From DASXUL01 sp036504855 (lineage in GTDB: Bacteria; Armatimonadota; DTGP01; JAKQQT01): DNA of 64,000 nucleotides. The translations under genes were made by a program, and so were the position numbers. Shown piece after piece: positions 59,909-64,000 of this stretch (the stretch's first letter is position 1; each line of letters opens with the position of its first letter). The DNA lies in contig DASXUL010000119.1 in assembly GCA_036504855.1 (NCBI GenBank), positions 20,689 to 84,688 on the forward strand. The letters are read 5' to 3'. The notes beneath the pieces are model-generated. The model did not search any database. It saw only the letters and a program-made list of their open reading frames with translations, and was not told the DNA's origin.

Positions 59909-61051
59909 ATGCCTGTGCTCATGAAGACCGAAGGTTGGCGGCATTACCAGCCGAAGACGAACAAGCCGGGGCCGATTGCGGCGGTTCTGGCCGAACCGCT
60001 GGAGGCGCAACGGGTGCGGTGCAACCTGTGCGCATTCCGGTGCGTCATCAGCCCTGGCCACGTGGGCGTGTGCAACGTCCGCCACAACGTGGCCGGCACG
60101 CTCTACGCCCTGAACTACCGCAAGGCCACCGCCCTCCAGGTGGACCCGATTGAGAAGAAGCCCTTCCACCACTTCCACCCCGGCATTTCCGTGCTGGGCG
60201 TGGCCGCGCCAGGGTGCAACTACCGTTGCCGGTTCTGTCAGAACTTCGAGATCTCCCAGATGCCCGTTGAATACGACAGGATCGACGGGCGGCCGCTAGA
60301 GCCCGAGTGGATAGTGGATCGCGCCGTGGAGCTTGGATGCAAGGGCATCGCCTTCACCTATACGGAGCCCACGATCTACATGGAGTACGCCATGGAGATC
60401 GGCGTTCTGGCGAAGGAGCGGGGCTTGCTGAACGTCTGGGTGACAAACGGCTATATGACGGAGGAGGCGATCGACCTCATCGCGCCATGGGTAGATGCCG
60501 CCAACATCGATCTCAAGGGGTTCAATGACCGCTTCTACCTCAAGATCTGCGGGGCGCGGCACAAACCGGTCTGCGACGCGATCCGCATGATGCACGAGCG
60601 GGGCATCTGGGTGGAGGTCTCCACCGTGGTTATCCCGGGCTACAACGACTCGGACGATGACATGCGCGCCATCGCCGGCTTCATCCGCGGCGTGAGCCCG
60701 GACATCCCGTGGCACGTCAATGCCTTCCAGCCCGAGTACCGCATGGCGGACGTGCCGCCCACGCCGCCCGCATCCATACGCCACATCCGCGCCATTGGCC
60801 TGGAGGAGGGGTTGCGCTATGTGTACGCCGGCAACATTGCGGGCGACGACGGGAATACGACCTTCTGCCCAAACTGCCGGGCGGCCGTGATCCAGCGCTC
60901 CGGCTACACGCTTACCGGCTGGCGGCTGAACGAGGGCGCGTGCGCAGCCTGTGGAAGGCCAATCGCCGGCGTTGGGCTGGAAAGCGCGCCGGCCGCCATC
61001 GACGCCCGCCCGGATGGTTCTGCCCCCTCGGAGCGCGCATTCTGCGGCTGA
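59909..61051 (+). CDS. amrS: AmmeMemoRadiSam-system radical SAM enzyme AmrS
   Basis: The 380-residue protein has CNLCAFRCVISPGHVGVCNVRHN as separate Cys clusters at the N-terminus, then the radical SAM cluster C103-x3-C107-x2-C110 (GCNYRCRFCQN). FTYTEPTIYMEY, DLKGFNDRFY and VIPGYNDS follow, all typical of AmrS. A C-terminal zinc-ribbon-like region (CPNCRAAV...CAACGRP) is extra. AmrS usually works with AMMECR1 and Memo proteins. Neither is adjacent, but the next gene on the minus strand is a LigB-superfamily enzyme, the family Memo belongs to. Confidence 0.88.
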   Translation: MPVLMKTEGWRHYQPKTNKPGPIAAVLAEPLEAQRVRCNLCAFRCVISPGHVGVCNVRHNVAGTLYALNYRKATALQVDPIEKKPFHHFHPGISVLGVAAPGCNYRCRFCQNFEISQMPVEYDRIDGRPLEPEWIVDRAVELGCKGIAFTYTEPTIYMEYAMEIGVLAKERGLLNVWVTNGYMTEEAIDLIAPWVDAANIDLKGFNDRFYLKICGARHKPVCDAIRMMHERGIWVEVSTVVIPGYNDSDDDMRAIAGFIRGVSPDIPWHVNAFQPEYRMADVPPTPPASIRHIRAIGLEEGLRYVYAGNIAGDDGNTTFCPNCRAAVIQRSGYTLTGWRLNEGACAACGRPIAGVGLESAPAAIDARPDGSAPSERAFCG

Positions 61052-61058
61052 CAGAGAT

Positions 61059-61083
61059 CGCCGGGCCCCGAAGGGGCCCGGCG
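61059..61083 (+). terminator. Terminator hairpin after amrS
   Basis: CGCCGGGCCCC (61059-61069) pairs perfectly with GGGGCCCGGCG (61073-61083) around GAA. It starts 8 bases after the stop. No T-run follows. Confidence 0.75.
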
Positions 61084-61141
61084 CGCAAGGCGCTTAGCGC
61101 TCTGTTAGGGTGAAACTGGGGGTTAGCCGACCCCATGGGAA

Positions 61142-61266
61142 GCCTCTGATCCCTAGAAGATCGGAGGCGTACACGGCACGCCGTGTCCCTACGCCTGCCT
61201 GCCTCCATCCACCGAACGGTGGACGGCCGGGCCGACCGGTAGGGACACGGCTTGCCGTGACCGCCC
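61142..61266. repeat. Composite inverted repeat R4
   Basis: Arms 61171-61192 and 61239-61260 (ACACGGCACGCCGTGTCCCT and relative) pair over 20 of 22 bases. Within the loop TCCACCG-AA-CGGTGGA is a perfect 7-bp hairpin (61208-61223). A near-perfect GCCTCTGATC/GATCGGAGGC hairpin flanks the left side. It fills most of a 290-base gene-free gap after amrS. Confidence 0.75.
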
Positions 61267-61341
61267 CCCTGCTTCTGCGGGGTATAGGTCCCTCACGAGA
61301 CCCGCGAGGGGCTCACTGACAGCTTCTTCCGATCAGGGCGC

Positions 61342-62148
61342 TTAGCCCATCACGAACGACCGCATGCCGATGCTGCCCAGGTCCGTTCCTTCGTTGAAGA
61401 AGCGCGGATGCTCATCCGGATCGGAGAGGGCGAGGGCCGCCAGCATGGGGCGGTAGTGCTCGTCGGTGGGCACGGAAAGCCTGGCTGCTTCGCCGAGGCG
61501 CTCGTAATGGATCAGCCCTTCGTGGTCTCCTCTCTCCAAGAGGCCGGCCACGTCGGCATCGAACTCCTCCGCCCAGTCGAACGGTTCCGCGTTCTCCTGG
61601 AACCTTACGGTTCGCAGGTTGTGCACGATGTTGCCGCTGCCCACAAACAGGACGCCGCGCTCTCGCAACGGCCGCAGGTTCCGCAGCAGCGCGTACTCCG
61701 CCTCGGGGCCGATCGCGCCATTCAGGCTCACCTGCAGCACGGGCACATCCGCCTTCGGGAACATGTGGACCAGCACCGACCACGTTCCGTGATCCAGCCC
61801 CCACTCTTCGTCCAGCGCGATGCGCGGCTCGGCGGCGGCGACCTCGGCGGCCATCTCCGGGCTGCCTGGAGCCGGGTACACCACCTCGAACAGATCGCGC
61901 GGGAATCCGCCGAAATCGTGGATTGTGCGCGGCTTTGGCATGGCGGTTACGTAGCTCCCGTGGGTCATCCAGTGGGCGCTGATGCACACGATGGCGGCCG
62001 GCGCCGGCAGCGCCTCGCCGACCTGCTTCCACGCTCGCGAGTACGGCGTATCGGTGATGGCGTTCATCGGGTTGCCGTGCCCGGCGAAGACCACCGGCAT
62101 CCTGGATGTCGGAGCCCCATCCTGAAATGCGCGCAATTCGTTCAACAT
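61342..62148 (-). CDS. ygiD: LigB-superfamily extradiol dioxygenase (YgiD-like)
   Basis: YgiD-type enzymes open aromatic rings such as 4,5-DOPA. The 268-residue protein has MPVVFAGHGNPMNAITDTPY, CISAHWMTHGSYVTAM, DFGGFPRDLFEVVYPAPG, DHGTWSVLVHMFPKADVPV and GSGNIVHNLR as conserved blocks, carrying the metal-binding histidines. The start is ATG 62148, chosen because GGAGGT lies 8 bases upstream. The longer frame is not needed. Its neighbour amrS is of interest because Memo is in the same superfamily. Confidence 0.9.
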   Translation of the reverse strand: MLNELRAFQDGAPTSRMPVVFAGHGNPMNAITDTPYSRAWKQVGEALPAPAAIVCISAHWMTHGSYVTAMPKPRTIHDFGGFPRDLFEVVYPAPGSPEMAAEVAAAEPRIALDEEWGLDHGTWSVLVHMFPKADVPVLQVSLNGAIGPEAEYALLRNLRPLRERGVLFVGSGNIVHNLRTVRFQENAEPFDWAEEFDADVAGLLERGDHEGLIHYERLGEAARLSVPTDEHYRPMLAALALSDPDEHPRFFNEGTDLGSIGMRSFVMG

Positions 62149-62247
62149 TAAGCTAACCTCCACGGTGTTCAACGCTGGGCGGGAGCGGCCGGTTCCGGCG
62201 CCCGTCTGTTTGCTGCCGTTCGGCGCCGGACGGCTTATAATGCCCAT

Positions 62248-63342
62248 ATGGCGACGTTAACATTTCAGCGCCCTCTGGGGCGAGAGTATACGGGGCTTTC
62301 CGAGGCCGAAACGCTGGAGCGCATCGCGCGGGCGAAGGAGGCGCTGGGGTCGGACCTGCTGATCCTGGGGCACCACTACCAGCGCGAGGAGGTCATCCGT
62401 TTCGCGGACTACCGGGGCGACTCCCTGAAGCTGGCCCGCGAGGCGGCCAACCGGCCGGAGGCCCGCTACATCGTGTTCTGCGGCGTGCACTTCATGGCCG
62501 AAACGGCCGACATCCTGAAGCCCGGCGACCAGGCGGTGATCCTGCCGAACCTCTCCGCCGGCTGCTCCATGGCCGATATGGCCGACATCGACCAGGTGAC
62601 GGACTGCTGGGATCAGATATCCCCGTTCATCGGCGACGAACTGACCCCGATCACTTACGTCAACAGCACGGCCGCGCTGAAGGGCTTCGTGGGTGACCAC
62701 GGCGGCGCGGTGTGCACCTCATCGAACGCGCAGGCCATCCTGAAGTGGGCGCTGGCCCAGCGGCCGCGCGTTCTGTTCTTCCCGGACCAGCACCTCGGCC
62801 GCAACAGCGCCGTGGCCATGGGCTACTCCACCGATGAGATGATCGTGTGGGACCCCTACCAGCCGATGGGCGGAAACACGGAGGAGGCGGTTCGCGCTGC
62901 CCGCTTCGTGTTGTGGAAGGGGCACTGCTCCGTGCACGGGCGCTTCACCGCCGCCCAGATCGCCGCCGCCCGCGCGCGCCACCCAAGCGTTCGCATCGTG
63001 GTCCACCCCGAATGCCCGATGGACGTTGTCCAGGCCGCCGACGCCAACGGCTCCACGGAGTTCATCGCCAAGTATGTGCGCGAATCTCCGGCCGGCAGCG
63101 TCATCGGTGTGGGCACCGAGATCAACCTCGTGAACCGCCTCGCCCGCGAGATGCCGGACAAGACCATCTTCTGCCTCGACCCCGTCGTCTGCCCCTGCAG
63201 CACGATGTACCGCATCCACCCCAGCTTCCTGTTGTGGACGCTGGAGAACCTGCTGGAAGGCAAGGTGGTCAACCGCATCACCGTTCCGGAGCCCATCCGT
63301 TCCAGCGCCCGCCTCGCGCTGGAGCGAATGCTGGCGAGCTGA
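62248..63342 (+). CDS. nadA: Quinolinate synthase A
   Basis: NadA makes quinolinate from iminoaspartate and DHAP, the second step of NAD synthesis, with a 4Fe-4S cluster. The 364-residue protein has LGHHYQREEVIRFADYRGDS, VFCGVHFMAETADIL and SAGCSMADM (C106). KGHCSVH (C227), HPECPMDVVQAAD and VVCPCSTMYRI (C315/C317) follow; C106, C227 and C315 are the likely cluster ligands. The start ATG begins the usual N-terminus. nadB and nadC are not adjacent. Confidence 0.95.
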   Translation: MATLTFQRPLGREYTGLSEAETLERIARAKEALGSDLLILGHHYQREEVIRFADYRGDSLKLAREAANRPEARYIVFCGVHFMAETADILKPGDQAVILPNLSAGCSMADMADIDQVTDCWDQISPFIGDELTPITYVNSTAALKGFVGDHGGAVCTSSNAQAILKWALAQRPRVLFFPDQHLGRNSAVAMGYSTDEMIVWDPYQPMGGNTEEAVRAARFVLWKGHCSVHGRFTAAQIAAARARHPSVRIVVHPECPMDVVQAADANGSTEFIAKYVRESPAGSVIGVGTEINLVNRLAREMPDKTIFCLDPVVCPCSTMYRIHPSFLLWTLENLLEGKVVNRITVPEPIRSSARLALERMLAS

Positions 63343-63344
63343 GA

Positions 63345-63471
63345 CTTCGGCCGCGGACCCCCCTACCCCCCAATTCTGGGGGACCCAGGCCGAGCGCTCG
63401 GCGTAAGCGGCACGCTAGAACCGAGTGTTACCTCTTGGGTCCCCCAGGATTGGGGGGAAGGGGGGCCGAAG
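63345..63471. repeat. GC-rich inverted repeat R3, complete copy
   Basis: The left arm 63345-63388 (CTTCGGCC, then a CCCCCCTACCCCCC run and GGGGGACCCA) pairs with the right arm 63435-63471 with a few mismatches. The loop contains GCCGAGCGCTCGGC. The 3' end of the DUF559 gene lies inside the right arm. A second, broken copy begins at 63839. Confidence 0.85.
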
Positions 63472-63832
63472 ACGCCTCTTCCTGAATCCGCCTGAGCACT
63501 GTCGGCAATCTGCCCAGCACTGCATCGTTGCGGAAGCGCAGCACGCGGTACCCGTGAGACGCCAGGCGGATCGTGCGGTCCTCGTCCTGCTCCTCGCGGC
63601 CGTCGTGGGCGCTGCCATCGACCTCCACCACGAGGCGGCGGGCGGGGCAGCAGAAGTCGAGGATGAATGGGCCAACGGGATACTGGCGGCGGAACCGCAG
63701 CCCGGCCAGTTGCTTTCGCCGGATCGCCTCCCATAGCGCCGATTCGGCCGGCGTCATCTCGGCCCGCAGGCTTTGGGCGGCGGCGATGATGTCTGGCGTC
63801 GTGCCGCGCACTTTTCGGGTGTCGCGCATCAA
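63428..63832 (-). CDS. DUF559 (Vsr-like) endonuclease-domain protein
   Basis: The 134-residue protein fits DUF559, a PD-(D/E)XK-like family related to the Vsr very-short-patch nuclease. MTPAESALWEAIRRKQLAGLRFRRQYPVG, FILDFCCPARRLVVEVDGSAHDG and GYRVLRFRNDAVL are the family blocks; the Asp and Glu-x-Asp residues are the likely active site. Members are often found in many copies with nearby repeats. The final codons (PLPPNPGGPKR) are translated from the R3 repeat. The gene sits between two R3 copies. Confidence 0.88.
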   Translation of the reverse strand: MMRDTRKVRGTTPDIIAAAQSLRAEMTPAESALWEAIRRKQLAGLRFRRQYPVGPFILDFCCPARRLVVEVDGSAHDGREEQDEDRTIRLASHGYRVLRFRNDAVLGRLPTVLRRIQEEASSAPLPPNPGGPKR

Positions 63833-63838
63833 TGAACC

Positions 63839-63863
63839 TCGCGGACCCCCCTACCCCCCAATT
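63839..63863. repeat. R3 repeat, broken copy
   Basis: Bases 63839-63863 match the start of the R3 left arm (CGCGGACCCCCCTACCCCCC, then AATT). The match stops abruptly at 63864, where the other copy continues with CTGGGGGACCC. The sequence after this point is the insertion sequence end. Confidence 0.8.
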
Positions 63864-64000
63864 TGTCCGATGACAATACATGGTGAACAGTTTCTGACAA
63901 GACATCCTTTACACTTTCTACGGGAGGTGTGGGATGCCATTTCAGGAGCAATCGGTCATGCAGTCGAGACAAAGATTGGCGCGCCTAGTACTGGAAGGCA
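63864..64000 (+). mobile_element. Left end of an IS481-type insertion sequence
   Basis: A TGT-starting end (TGTCCGATGACAATACATGG) begins where the R3 copy is interrupted. About 70 bases of terminal sequence (including TTCTGACAAGACATCCTTTA) lead to a transposase start. TGT ends and this leader layout fit the IS481 family. The window ends inside the element, so its right end and any target duplication cannot be seen. Confidence 0.75.
63934..64000 (+). CDS. Transposase, IS481-like (first 22 codons only)
   Basis: ATG at 63934 with GGGAGG upstream opens MPFQEQSVMQSRQRLARLVL, which follows the IS481 transposase start pattern (MPWKE-x-SVM-x-x-R). The rest of the gene lies outside the window. Confidence 0.75.
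   Translation, partial: MPFQEQSVMQSRQRLARLVLEG

Overview
The window is high-GC, densely coded bacterial DNA with no rRNA, tRNA or CRISPR that I could find. The mix of genes suggests a member of the Armatimonadota or a neighbouring, poorly cultured phylum: unusually long RpoB and RpoC with lineage-type inserts, a DUF1501 protein, a TIGR03118-type protein, tandem GH78 alpha-L-rhamnosidases, an MglA/roadblock operon and many intergenic palindromic repeats. This placement is inference from gene content, not a search result.

Layout. 1-14,400: tail of a probable rplI followed by dnaB (the usual rplI-dnaB order), a small membrane protein, a beta-hydroxyacid dehydrogenase, then a purine block purD-purB-purS-(methyltransferase)-purQ-(small protein)-purL. 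A convergent pseudokinase/SPOR membrane protein and an MgtA-type P-type ATPase follow. 14,400-27,500: a SorC/DeoR-like regulator with a candidate operator, an exported beta-barrel-like protein, GtrA, a SpoIIE-type phosphatase, a thioredoxin-like protein, ruvA-ruvB, a nucleoside phosphorylase, an archaeal-type ATPase with a nuclease-like C-terminus and a Tat-exported DUF1501 protein. 27,500-38,100: rpoB-rpoC from a near-consensus promoter, ending in a hairpin and a 72-bp perfect palindrome. 38,100-42,600: a seven-gene minus-strand operon with an MglA GTPase, several roadblock/LC7-like proteins, a TPR protein and a DUF4388 protein. 42,600-53,700: TIGR03118 protein, cysteine desulfurase, FAD oxidoreductase and two large paralogous rhamnosidases. 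53,700-64,000: ParB-domain protein, thrC, a decayed toxin-antitoxin pair, glnA, a DUF697-like protein, a DinB-like protein, amrS, a YgiD-like dioxygenase, nadA, a DUF559 nuclease and the left end of an IS481-type insertion sequence.

The most notable signals are these. (1) The RNA polymerase: the catalytic NADFDGD motif of RpoC reads GADFDGD, a nearby conserved NFREGL motif reads NFHRGL, and RpoB carries a long coiled-coil insert and a four-cysteine zinc-ribbon insert. (2) Families of intergenic inverted repeats, one built from heptamer or octamer tandem units; one copy abuts the likely ruvA promoter and another fills the ruvB leader. (3) The MglA/roadblock operon, which probably sets cell polarity or pilus-based motility. 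(4) A DUF559 gene caught between two copies of a palindromic element, one of them broken by the IS481-type insertion.
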